This document shows positions 46,949-54,221 of a stretch of DNA of 64,000 nucleotides, piece by piece. The notes under the pieces were generated by a model. It did no database searches and was not told the origin of the DNA. It worked only from the letters and a program-made list of their open reading frames with translations. The DNA lies in NCBI RefSeq assembly GCF_009823805.1, contig NZ_WUEK01000016.1:1-64000 (forward strand), written 5' to 3'. Each line of letters begins with the position of its first letter. Within the stretch, counting starts at the first letter, position 1. The position numbers were made by a program, and so were the translations under genes. Source of the DNA: Nocardioides flavescens (lineage in GTDB: Bacteria; Actinomycetota; Actinomycetes; Propionibacteriales; Nocardioidaceae).

Positions 46949-48360
46949 GCATCGCCCAGTCCGTGTCCGCGGTCCTGCCGGCCGTCGTCACCGCCGCCGA
47001 GGAGCTGCCCGAGCCGGTCGCCCCCGGCTGGCAGCTGCTGACCGGCACCCTGGTGGCGATCGCGCTGCTGGTCCTGCTCATCACCGTGCTCAAGCTCAAC
47101 CCGTTCCTCGCGCTGATCCTGGGTGCGCTGACGGTCGGCATCATCGCCGGCGAGAACCTGCTGACCGTCCTCGACTCCTTCAGCGCAGGCTTCGGCGACA
47201 CCGCCGCGGGCGTCGGCGTGCTGATCGCGCTGGGTGCGATGTTCGCCAAGCTGCTGGCCGACTCCGGAGGTGCGGACCAGGTAGTCGACACGATCGTCGG
47301 CCGGGCCTCCGGGCGCGGGCTGCCGTGGGCCATGGCGGCCGTCGGCGCGATCATCGGGCTGCCGATGTTCTTCGAGATCGGCGTCGTGCTCCTGATGCCG
47401 GTGATCTACCTCGTCGCGCGCCGCGCCCAGGTCTCGCTGATCACGGTCGGGCTGCCGGCGCTGGCCGGCCTCTCCGCGATGCACGGTTTCGTGCCGCCCC
47501 ACCCCGGCCCCGTCACCGCGATCGACCTCGTCGGCGCCGACCTCGGGGTCACGCTCGGGCTCGGTCTCCTCGTCGCGGTGCCGACCGTCGTCGTCGCCGG
47601 TCCGCTGTACGGCGCGATCGCGGGCCGGTGGGTCCACGTGCCCGCCCCTGACACGTTCGACGAGGGGCGCGAGGAGCGACCCGTCGACCAGCGTCCGTCG
47701 TTCGGCGCGACGATCGGCACGATCCTGCTGCCGGTCGTCCTGATGCTGGCCAAGTCGGTCGCCGACATCGTCATCGACGACGACGGCAGCGTCGTGCAGC
47801 AGACCTTCGACGTCGTCGGCGAGCCGTTCGTGGCCCTGCTCATCGGTGTCCTGGTGGCCATGTGGACCTTCGGGATCGGCGTCGGCATGGACCGCTCGAA
47901 GCTGTCCGACACCATCACCTCCTCGCTGCCGCCGATCGCCGGCATCCTGCTGATCGTGTCGGCGGGTGGCGGGTTCAAGCAGGTGCTCGTCGACAGCGGG
48001 GTCGGCACCCTGCTCGCCGACTGGGCCCGCGAGGCCGACATCTCGGTGCTGCTGCTCTCCTGGTCGCTCGCCGTTCTGATTCGCCTGGCCACGGGCTCGG
48101 CGACGATCGCGACCATCACCGCGTCCTCGCTCGTGCTCGACCTGGTCGCCGACCTGCCGACCGCCGAGGTGTCGCTCGTGGTGCTCGCGGTCGGCGCCGG
48201 GTCGGTCTTCTTCTCGCACGTCAACGACGCGGGGTTCTGGCTCGTGAACCAGTACTTCCGCCTCACCGTCGGCCAGACCATCAAGACCTGGTCGCTCATG
48301 GAGACGGTGCTGTCGGTGTCCGGTCTCGTCTTCGTGCTGCTGCTGTCGCTGGTCGTCTAG
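46945..48360 (+). CDS. gntP: Gluconate:H+ symporter, GntP family
   Basis: A 471-residue inner-membrane permease with about 12-14 segments. GntP features include LNPFLALILGALTVGIIAG, MFFEIGVVLLMPVIYLVARR, MHGFVPPHPGPVTAIDLVGA and a final ATITASSLVLD block. It imports gluconate for the kinase encoded just upstream (GTGA overlap). The family includes permeases for other sugar acids, but linkage with gntK supports gluconate. Confidence 0.94.
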   Translation: MSIAQSVSAVLPAVVTAAEELPEPVAPGWQLLTGTLVAIALLVLLITVLKLNPFLALILGALTVGIIAGENLLTVLDSFSAGFGDTAAGVGVLIALGAMFAKLLADSGGADQVVDTIVGRASGRGLPWAMAAVGAIIGLPMFFEIGVVLLMPVIYLVARRAQVSLITVGLPALAGLSAMHGFVPPHPGPVTAIDLVGADLGVTLGLGLLVAVPTVVVAGPLYGAIAGRWVHVPAPDTFDEGREERPVDQRPSFGATIGTILLPVVLMLAKSVADIVIDDDGSVVQQTFDVVGEPFVALLIGVLVAMWTFGIGVGMDRSKLSDTITSSLPPIAGILLIVSAGGGFKQVLVDSGVGTLLADWAREADISVLLLSWSLAVLIRLATGSATIATITASSLVLDLVADLPTAEVSLVVLAVGAGSVFFSHVNDAGFWLVNQYFRLTVGQTIKTWSLMETVLSVSGLVFVLLLSLVV

Positions 48361-48379
48361 GCACGCCCGAGGCCCGCCG

Positions 48380-48416
48380 GTGGTTGAGGAAGGACGAAGT
48401 CCTGTCTCGAAACCAC
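48380..48416. repeat. Hairpin after gntP resembling a dispersed actinobacterial extragenic palindrome
   Basis: GTGGTT (48380-48385) faces AACCAC (48411-48416), with an inner AGGAC-GAA-GTCCT stem (48391-48403). The GTGGTTGAGG...TCTCGAAACCAC framework is one I recall as common between genes in Nocardioides-type genomes. It lies 20 bp after the gntP stop and may terminate the operon. Confidence 0.6.
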
Positions 48417-48544
48417 GCCAGGACGTCCCGGGAGTCTCCACAGGCGCGCCCGTCCCGAGGGTTCTCCACACCCCGGGGCCGACGGGAGCCAGGGGCCGCA
48501 TCCCGCGACGAGACTGAGGTCGTCCGCTTCCGCAGGAGGGCCTC

Positions 48545-49003
48545 ATGCACGACCACGACGCACCCGTCCCGGCGCTCCGGGTCGACCCGCCGCTGACCGC
48601 CACCGAGATCGAGCTGCTGGCCGGCCTGGCAGGCTGGCGCGGCGCCGTACGCCGCGTCCTGCCGCCGCAGCCGACCCCGCGCTCGCCATGGGTGCCGTGC
48701 CGCGACGGGTGCTGCCTGCGGCTGGCGCGGCGGCACCGTGAGGAGCCTGCGGCGTGGCTGCGCTGGCTCGTCCGGGAGGTGCTGGACCCCCGAGCGGCAC
48801 CCGCGCTGCGACGGGCAGGCCGTCTCGGGCTCGCGGGCGGTCACGCGGTCGGTGGCGAGATCCCGCTGGCCGCCGGCACCGGGGCGCGACTGGTCGTACG
48901 GGCCAACCGGGTCCACGAGGTCCCCGGGGCGGCAGCCTCGGCGGCGCGGTCGACCACGAGGCGAGCGGAGGTGAGGAGCAGGGACGACGACCCGCCCGCG
49001 TGA
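48545..49003 (+). CDS. Conserved small protein of unknown function
   Basis: A 152-residue protein. The segment TPRSPWVPCRDGCCLRLARR with WLRWLVREVLDP matches a type of actinobacterial hypothetical protein I recognise only by pattern. It has three cysteines and basic ends. ATG with AGGAGG at 48534-48539. It is convergent with the glycogen synthase gene, 15 bp apart. No function can be stated. Confidence 0.65.
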   Translation: MHDHDAPVPALRVDPPLTATEIELLAGLAGWRGAVRRVLPPQPTPRSPWVPCRDGCCLRLARRHREEPAAWLRWLVREVLDPRAAPALRRAGRLGLAGGHAVGGEIPLAAGTGARLVVRANRVHEVPGAAASAARSTTRRAEVRSRDDDPPA

Positions 49004-49018
49004 GACCCGGGTCCCGGG

Positions 49019-50236
49019 TCAGGAGACCGAGCGGTAGACCTCGACGGTCCGCTCGGCGATCGCCGCCCAGCTGAACGAGTCGATGGCCCGCTGCCGGCCC
49101 GCCCTGCCCAGCGACTCGGCGAGCGCCGGATCGGTGACGACCTCGGTGAGGGTGCGCGCGAAGTCGGCGACGTAGCGCTCCGGGTCGAGCGGGGTGCCGG
49201 TGCCGTCGGTCGCCTGCTCGATCGGCACGAGCCGCCCGGTGGCGGCCGGGCCGTCGGCACCGAGGCCGGTGTGCGGGTCCACCACGACCTCCGGGATGCC
49301 GCCGGTGGCTGTGGCGACGACCGCCGTCTCGCAGGCCATCGCCTCGAGGTTGACGATGCCCAGTGGCTCGTAGATCGAGGGGCAGGCGAAGACGGTGGCC
49401 GCGGTCAGCAGCGCGACGACGTCGGCGCGGGGGAGCATGTCGCGGATCCAGACGACGCCCTGGCGGGTGGCGCGCAGGCCGTCGACGAGCGCGACGACCT
49501 CGGCCTCGATCTCGGGGGTGTCGGGGGCACCGGCGCACAGCACGACCTGAACGTCGTCGGGCAGCTCGGCGACGGCACGCAGGAAGAGCGGCAGTCCCTT
49601 CTGGCGCGTGATGCGACCGACGAACACGACCGAGGGGCGGTCCGGGTCGACGCCGAGGGCCCGGACCCGGTCGGCGTCGTGGACCGGCGACCACAGCTCG
49701 GTGTCGATGCCGTTGTGCACGGTGTGGACGCGGGCGGGGTCGACGGCGGGGTAGGAGCGCAGCACGTCGTCGCGCATGGCGGCCGAGACGGCAATGACGG
49801 CGGCGGCGGCCTCGTAGGCGGTGCGCTCGACCCACGACGAGACGGCGTACCCTCCGCCGAGCTGCTCGGCCTTCCACGGACGCATCGGCTCGAGGGAGTG
49901 GGCGGTGACGACGTGCGGCACCCCGTGCAGCAAGGAGGCGAGGTGGCCGGCCATGTTGGCGTACCACGTGTGGGAGTGCACCAGGTCGGTGCCGGCGCAG
50001 CCGTCGGCGATGGCGAGGTCGACGCCGAGCGTCTTCAGCGCCCCGTTGGCGGCGCTCAGCTCGGCGAGGTCGGCGTACGACGCCGTGCCCTCCTCCGCGC
50101 GCGGGGCCCCGAAGGCGTGGACCCGCGTGGTGAGGTCGTCGCGGGCCCGCAGTGCCCGCACCAGCTCGGCGACGTGGACCCCCGCTCCGCCGTAGATCTC
50201 GGGCGGGTACTCCTTGCTGAGGACGTCGACGCGCAC
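49019..50236 (-). CDS. glgA: Glycogen synthase GlgA (actinobacterial GlgM-type GT4)
   Basis: A 405-residue GT-B glycosyltransferase. The N-terminal SKEYPPEIYGGAGVHVAELV is the nucleotide-sugar-binding start typical of actinobacterial GlgA. HSHTWYANMAGHLASLLHG, VHNGIDTELWSP, FVGRITRQKGLPLFLRA and FACPSIYEPLGIVNLEAMAC (acceptor and donor site) follow. In mycobacteria the homologue (GlgM) makes maltose-1-phosphate from ADP-glucose, feeding alpha-glucan synthesis; the same is likely here. Divergent from glgC, as in mycobacteria. GTG start, TAGGTT (50243-50248, leftward) 6 nt upstream. Confidence 0.93.
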   Translation of the reverse strand: MRVDVLSKEYPPEIYGGAGVHVAELVRALRARDDLTTRVHAFGAPRAEEGTASYADLAELSAANGALKTLGVDLAIADGCAGTDLVHSHTWYANMAGHLASLLHGVPHVVTAHSLEPMRPWKAEQLGGGYAVSSWVERTAYEAAAAVIAVSAAMRDDVLRSYPAVDPARVHTVHNGIDTELWSPVHDADRVRALGVDPDRPSVVFVGRITRQKGLPLFLRAVAELPDDVQVVLCAGAPDTPEIEAEVVALVDGLRATRQGVVWIRDMLPRADVVALLTAATVFACPSIYEPLGIVNLEAMACETAVVATATGGIPEVVVDPHTGLGADGPAATGRLVPIEQATDGTGTPLDPERYVADFARTLTEVVTDPALAESLGRAGRQRAIDSFSWAAIAERTVEVYRSVS

Positions 50237-50242
50237 GGGCCG

Positions 50243-50248
50243 AACCTA
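50243..50248 (-). promoter_or_regulatory. -10 hexamer TAGGTT of glgA
   Basis: Read leftward, TAGGTT, 6 nt, GTG at 50236. It is identical in sequence and spacing to the glgC promoter on the other strand. Confidence 0.65.
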
Positions 50249-50332
50249 CCGCGTCCCCTCGCGTCGCGAGCCGGTCGAGGACACGCACGAGAAGAGTCCC
50301 GATCAAGGGCTGACCTGGGTGGACGCGCCGAC

Positions 50333-50338
50333 TAGGTT
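50333..50338 (+). promoter_or_regulatory. -10 hexamer TAGGTT of glgC
   Basis: TAGGTT, 6 nt, ATG at 50345. Matching promoters on both glg genes suggest co-regulation. Confidence 0.65.
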
Positions 50339-50344
50339 GGCGCC

Positions 50345-51583
50345 ATGACCGTCAAGCGACCACGGGTGCTCGCGATCGTCCTCGCCGGTGGGGAGGGCAA
50401 GCGGCTGATGCCGCTGACCGCCGACCGGGCCAAGCCGGCCGTGCCGTTCGCGGGCATCTACCGGCTGATCGACTTCGCGCTCTCCAACGTCGTGAACTCG
50501 GGCTACCTGCAGGTCGTCGTGCTCACGCAGTACAAGTCCCACAGCCTCGACCGGCACGTGACCCAGACCTGGCGGATGTCGACGCTGCTCGGCAACTACG
50601 TCACCCCGGTGCCCGCGCAGCAGCGGGTCGGCAAGCACTGGTACCTCGGCAGCGCCGACGCGATCTTCCAGTCGCTCAACCTCATCCGCGACGCCAAGCC
50701 CGACATCGTGGTGGTCGTCGGCGCCGACCACGTCTACCGGATGGACTTCTCCCAGATGGTCGAGCAGCACGTCGAGAGCGGCGCGGCGTGCACCGTCGCC
50801 GCGATCCGGCAGCCGATCTCGCTCGCCGACCAGTTCGGCGTCATCGACGTCGAGCCGGAGCAGCCCTCGCGCATCCGGGAGTTCCTCGAGAAGCCGACCG
50901 ACCCGGTCGGGCTCCCCGACAACCCCGACGAGGTGCTGGCCTCGATGGGCAACTACGTCTTCGACGCCGACGCCCTGGTCGAGGCGGTGACCCGCGACGC
51001 GACCACCGACGGCTCCAAGCACGACATGGGTGGCGACATCGTGCCGTCGTTCGTGCGACGGGCCCAGGCCGGCGTCTACGACTACAAGGACAACGTCGTG
51101 CCGGGCGCGACGGACCGCGACAAGGGCTACTGGCGCGACGTCGGGACGATGAGCTCCTACATGGCCGCCCACATGGACGTCGTCTCGCCGCTGCCGATCT
51201 TCAACCTCTACAACTTCGACTGGCCGATCTACACCTCCTACGGCCCTCAGCCGCCCGCCAAGCTCGTCTCCGACGGTGAGCACGGTGCCGTCGTCGACCA
51301 GGCCGTGCTCTCGCCCGGGGTGGTCGTCAGCGGCGGCACGGTGGTCCGCTCGGTCCTCTCCCCGGCGGTGCGCGTGCAGGCCGGCGCGCACGTCGAGGGC
51401 GCGGTGCTCATGAACGGCGTGCAGATCGGAGCCGGCGCCGTCGTCCGCAACGCCATCCTCGACAAGAACGTCGTCATCCCGCCCGGCGCCCAGGTCGGAG
51501 TCGACCCGGCGGCCGACGCCGCCCGGGGCTTCTTCGTCGAGGACGGGCTGACCGTGCTCGGCAAGGACCAGGTCTTCCCCTAG
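50345..51583 (+). CDS. glgC: Glucose-1-phosphate adenylyltransferase
   Basis: A 412-residue enzyme making ADP-glucose from glucose-1-phosphate and ATP, the committed step of glycogen/alpha-glucan synthesis. The nucleotidyltransferase motif is LAGGEGKRLMPLTADRAKPA, followed by YRLIDFALSNVVNSGYLQVV, GSADAIFQSLNLI, VVVGADHVYRMDF and FLEKPTDP. The C-terminal left-handed beta-helix has hexapeptide turns and carries the usual allosteric region. Length is normal. The MITE-like repeat begins 1 bp after its stop. Confidence 0.96.
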   Translation: MTVKRPRVLAIVLAGGEGKRLMPLTADRAKPAVPFAGIYRLIDFALSNVVNSGYLQVVVLTQYKSHSLDRHVTQTWRMSTLLGNYVTPVPAQQRVGKHWYLGSADAIFQSLNLIRDAKPDIVVVVGADHVYRMDFSQMVEQHVESGAACTVAAIRQPISLADQFGVIDVEPEQPSRIREFLEKPTDPVGLPDNPDEVLASMGNYVFDADALVEAVTRDATTDGSKHDMGGDIVPSFVRRAQAGVYDYKDNVVPGATDRDKGYWRDVGTMSSYMAAHMDVVSPLPIFNLYNFDWPIYTSYGPQPPAKLVSDGEHGAVVDQAVLSPGVVVSGGTVVRSVLSPAVRVQAGAHVEGAVLMNGVQIGAGAVVRNAILDKNVVIPPGAQVGVDPAADAARGFFVEDGLTVLGKDQVFP

Positions 51584-51742
51584 GGCGCGTTGATGAATCC
51601 CACGCAGTCGCCCGCGCGGCGTCGCATCGGACCTGGACTGCGTTGTCGTCGCCCGCCGTGGCGCCGCCACGGCGGGCTCCTCCGCCTTGCCAGCTCCGCG
51701 CGACCTCACGCCTGCTCCTACGGGGTATTGATCAACACACCC
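51584..51742. repeat. MITE-like repeat, copy 2
   Basis: The core is nearly identical to the element at 10988-11145. The terminal repeats have diverged: GGGCGCGTTGATGAATCC at the left and an imperfect complement near 51725-51742 at the right (14 of 18 positions match by my count). It starts directly after glgC and may also terminate transcription through its internal CCCGCCGTG/CACGGCGGG hairpin. Confidence 0.85.
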
Positions 51743-51765
51743 TCGGACTGAGTCCCAGCCAGGTG

Positions 51766-52359
51766 TCAGCCGGGCAGGACCCCCGCCGCGCGGGCGGGGG
51801 CGGCGTACGCCGTGGCGAGGGAGTCGACGGTCTCGTGGGCGTTGAGTCCGCTGGGGTTGGGCACGACCCAGAGCTCGGCGCCGCCGAGGGTCTCGTCCTG
51901 GCGGCCCAGCACGGCGCGGCGTCGCCCGAACGCCGTGCGGAAGGCCGTGATGCCGGCGACCGCCACCACCCGGGGCCGGGTGCGCTCGACCAGGGCGACC
52001 AGGGCCTCGCCGCCCTCGCGCAGCTCCGCGTCGCTGAGCTCGTCGGCCCGCGCGGTCGCGCGCCGCGCCAGGTTGGTGATGCCCAGTCCGCGCTCGAGCA
52101 GGTGGCGGCGGTCGTCGTCGTCCATCCCGGCCGCCGGGTCGATGCGGCGCTCGATGATCCCGGCCCGCAGCAGGGCGGGGTAGAACCGGTTGACCGGGTG
52201 CGCGAAGTGGGTCTGCGTCGCGGCGGTCCACAGCCCCGGGTTGATCCCGACGAACAGCAGCCGCAGGGGCGAGTCGCCGTTCGGCCCGGGTGGCGGCAGC
52301 AGGTCGGGGACGACGGCGTCGCGGAAGGCCTGGAGCTCGGCCTTGGAGAACCTGGGCAC
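51766..52359 (-). CDS. mug: G/U mismatch-specific DNA glycosylase Mug
   Basis: A 197-residue uracil/thymine glycosylase. The catalytic motif is LFVGINPGLWTAATQTHF (GINPG with the catalytic Asn), followed by HPVNRFYPALLRAGI and RGLGITNLARRAT. Motif 2 is VVPNPSGLNAH. It removes U, and more slowly T, opposite G after cytosine deamination, a frequent lesion in GC-rich DNA. GTG start with CAGGCT (52366-52371, leftward) 6 nt upstream. It is divergent from the lipoprotein gene. Confidence 0.93.
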   Translation of the reverse strand: MPRFSKAELQAFRDAVVPDLLPPPGPNGDSPLRLLFVGINPGLWTAATQTHFAHPVNRFYPALLRAGIIERRIDPAAGMDDDDRRHLLERGLGITNLARRATARADELSDAELREGGEALVALVERTRPRVVAVAGITAFRTAFGRRRAVLGRQDETLGGAELWVVPNPSGLNAHETVDSLATAYAAPARAAGVLPG

Positions 52360-52422
52360 CCCGCCAGCCTGCCCGACCGCGCCGGGCGGAACCCAGCCGT
52401 CGCGGCTCGCGTCTCACCCGGC

Positions 52423-52941
52423 ATGCGACGTCTGGTCCTCGGCTGCGCGCTCGCCGTCTGCTCGGTCCTCCTCGCCGCGTGCGGTGACGTGGGCTCGTCC
52501 TCGTCCGAGCCCGCGTCACGGTCTGCTGCCTCGTCCCCTGCCACGTCCACGCCTAGTCCCACCGCGTCCCCCACGGCCACCGACGGTCCCGTCGAGCACC
52601 GGCTCGTGGCGATGCTGACCGAGACCTCCGTCGGCGGTGAGGTCGGGCGCGGGGCCGTGCTGAGCGACGAGGCCGCTGTGACGGCGTACGCGGACGGGTT
52701 CACGAGCCCGGTGATGGGCGAGCGCCTGCGCGCGGCGTACGACGCGGCCGAGGTGCCGACCGGGTCGGTGCTCTACGCCGCGGTCGTCTCGGTGGGGTGC
52801 GACGCGCCGACCGAGGTCACCGTCGCCGCCGGCCCGGACGGGCTCGACGTCGAGGCGGTCCCGGTGGCCGCACCGCAGCAGGAGTGCTTCGCCCCGATGA
52901 CCACCGTCGCGCTCGTCGAGGTGCCGGCGCAGGTGCTCTGA
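52423..52941 (+). CDS. Lipoprotein of unknown function
   Basis: A 172-residue protein. Signal peptide with lipobox SVLLAACGDVG, then a Ser/Thr/Pro-rich spacer (about 25-55) and a small globular domain with two cysteines (VVSVGCDAPTEVTVAAG, QQECFAP). No family recognised. It probably sits on the outer face of the membrane. Its stop codon lies inside the first unit of an 11-bp tandem repeat leading to the methyltransferase gene. Confidence 0.8.
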   Translation: MRRLVLGCALAVCSVLLAACGDVGSSSSEPASRSAASSPATSTPSPTASPTATDGPVEHRLVAMLTETSVGGEVGRGAVLSDEAAVTAYADGFTSPVMGERLRAAYDAAEVPTGSVLYAAVVSVGCDAPTEVTVAAGPDGLDVEAVPVAAPQQECFAPMTTVALVEVPAQVL

Positions 52942-52976
52942 CCGTGCTCTGACTGTGCTCTGACTGTGCGCTGAGC
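52933..52976. repeat. 11-bp tandem repeat, three units plus a variant
   Basis: GTGCTCTGACC (52933-52943), GTGCTCTGACT (52944-52954), GTGCTCTGACT (52955-52965) and the variant GTGCGCTGAGC (52966-52976). The first unit contains the lipoprotein stop codon. The repeat lies 39-82 bp upstream of the methyltransferase -10 hexamer. Confidence 0.85.
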
Positions 52977-52997
52977 GGTGGGGCGACCCGGCGACAC

Positions 52998-53023
52998 CAT
53001 CGAGGGTCACCATCTAGGGTCAC
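52998..53023 (+). promoter_or_regulatory. 13-bp tandem repeat containing the methyltransferase -10 hexamer
   Basis: CATCGAGGGTCAC (52998-53010) is directly followed by CATCTAGGGTCAC (53011-53023). The single difference converts GAGGGT to TAGGGT, the -10 hexamer at 53015-53020, which lies 6 nt before GTG 53027. Confidence 0.75.
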
Positions 53024-53026
53024 GGC

Positions 53027-54214
53027 GTGCCGGTGTGGAACACCTTCATCGAGGGTGACAACCTCGACGTGCTGCCGCAGCTGGCTGCGGAGGGGTTCTG
53101 CGCCGACCTGGTCTACCTCGACCCGCCGTACAACACCGGCCACGCCTTCGCCTACCGCGACGACCTCCGCGGCGCGGCCGGGCAGAGCCGCCACGACGCG
53201 TGGGTGGGGTTCATGCGGCCGCGGCTGGTCGCCGGCCGCGAGCTGATGGCCGAGTCGGGGGCGGTCTTCGTCAGCATCGACGACCACGAGGTGGCGCACC
53301 TGCGGCTGCTGATGGACGAGGTGTTCGGCGAGCAGAACTTCCTCGCGCAGGTCGTCGTCAACCTCAACCCGAAGGGCCGTCAGCTCGGCGGTGGCTTCGC
53401 CACCAGCCACGAGTACGTCCTCGTCTACGCCCGCGACGCGCGGAGCTGTGTGCTCGACGCCCGCAGCGCGGAGACGGTCGACGAGGCGGACTTCCCCCTC
53501 GTCGGAGACGACGGTCTGCGCTACCGGCACCTGCCGCTGCGCAACACCAACAAGCGGTTCAACCCGGTCACCTCCCCGACGCTGCACTACCCGTTGTACG
53601 GCGACCCGGGCTCGGGTCGGGTGAGCGCCGAGCCGTTCGAGGGCGGCGTCGAGATCGTCCCCGTCTTCGGCGACGGCCGGCCGGCGGTGTGGCGGTGGAG
53701 CCGGCCGATGGTGGAGCAACGCTCCGCCGACCTGGTCTGCCGCCCGGTCCGCGGCCGGAGCGGAGCACGTGTCGACGTGCTGCAGAAGGACTGGCTGCAC
53801 CGCGACGCGCGCGGCGCGCGCCGCAAGAAGCTGCGCACGATCTGGCTGGCCGAGGAGATCGGCTCCACCGACACCGCGGTCGCGGAGCTGAAGGCGCTCG
53901 TGGGACACGTCTTCGAGACACCCAAGCCGACGGGGCTGCTGCGGCGCATCGTCGCGACGATGCCCGACGACGCGGTCGTGCTCGACTTCTTCGCGGGCAG
54001 CGGCACCACCGGGCACGCCGTCGCGCAGCTCAACGCCGCGGATGGTGGCACCCGGCAGTGCGTCAGCGTCGACGTGCCCGCACCCACCCGGCTCGGTTCC
54101 AACGCCCACGCTGCGGGGCTGCTCACCGTCGCCGACGTGACCCGCGCCCGCCTGCGCGCCGTCGCGGCGGCGTGCGGCGGCGGGTTGGTGGAGCGGGTCG
54201 TCGGGACCCCCTAG
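53027..54214 (+). CDS. Solitary site-specific DNA methyltransferase (beta-class, type III Mod-like)
   Basis: A 395-residue SAM-dependent amino-methyltransferase. The catalytic motif IV is LVYLDPPYNTG near residue 27, followed by a long target-recognition region, and the SAM-binding motif I is VVLDFFAGSGTTGHAVAQLN near residue 315. The DPPY-before-FxGxG order is beta class, as in type III Mod and some orphan adenine methyltransferases. No restriction subunit lies next to it; the target sequence is unknown. The GTG start is leaderless. Two sets of tandem repeats precede it and could vary its expression. It is convergent with the acyltransferase gene. Confidence 0.9.
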   Translation: MPVWNTFIEGDNLDVLPQLAAEGFCADLVYLDPPYNTGHAFAYRDDLRGAAGQSRHDAWVGFMRPRLVAGRELMAESGAVFVSIDDHEVAHLRLLMDEVFGEQNFLAQVVVNLNPKGRQLGGGFATSHEYVLVYARDARSCVLDARSAETVDEADFPLVGDDGLRYRHLPLRNTNKRFNPVTSPTLHYPLYGDPGSGRVSAEPFEGGVEIVPVFGDGRPAVWRWSRPMVEQRSADLVCRPVRGRSGARVDVLQKDWLHRDARGARRKKLRTIWLAEEIGSTDTAVAELKALVGHVFETPKPTGLLRRIVATMPDDAVVLDFFAGSGTTGHAVAQLNAADGGTRQCVSVDVPAPTRLGSNAHAAGLLTVADVTRARLRAVAAACGGGLVERVVGTP

Positions 54215-54221
54215 GAGTCTC

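Noticed and set aside
48545..49003. SWIM zinc-finger assignment for the 152-residue protein
   Set aside because: Cysteines are present, but the C-x-C...C-x-H pattern could not be found.
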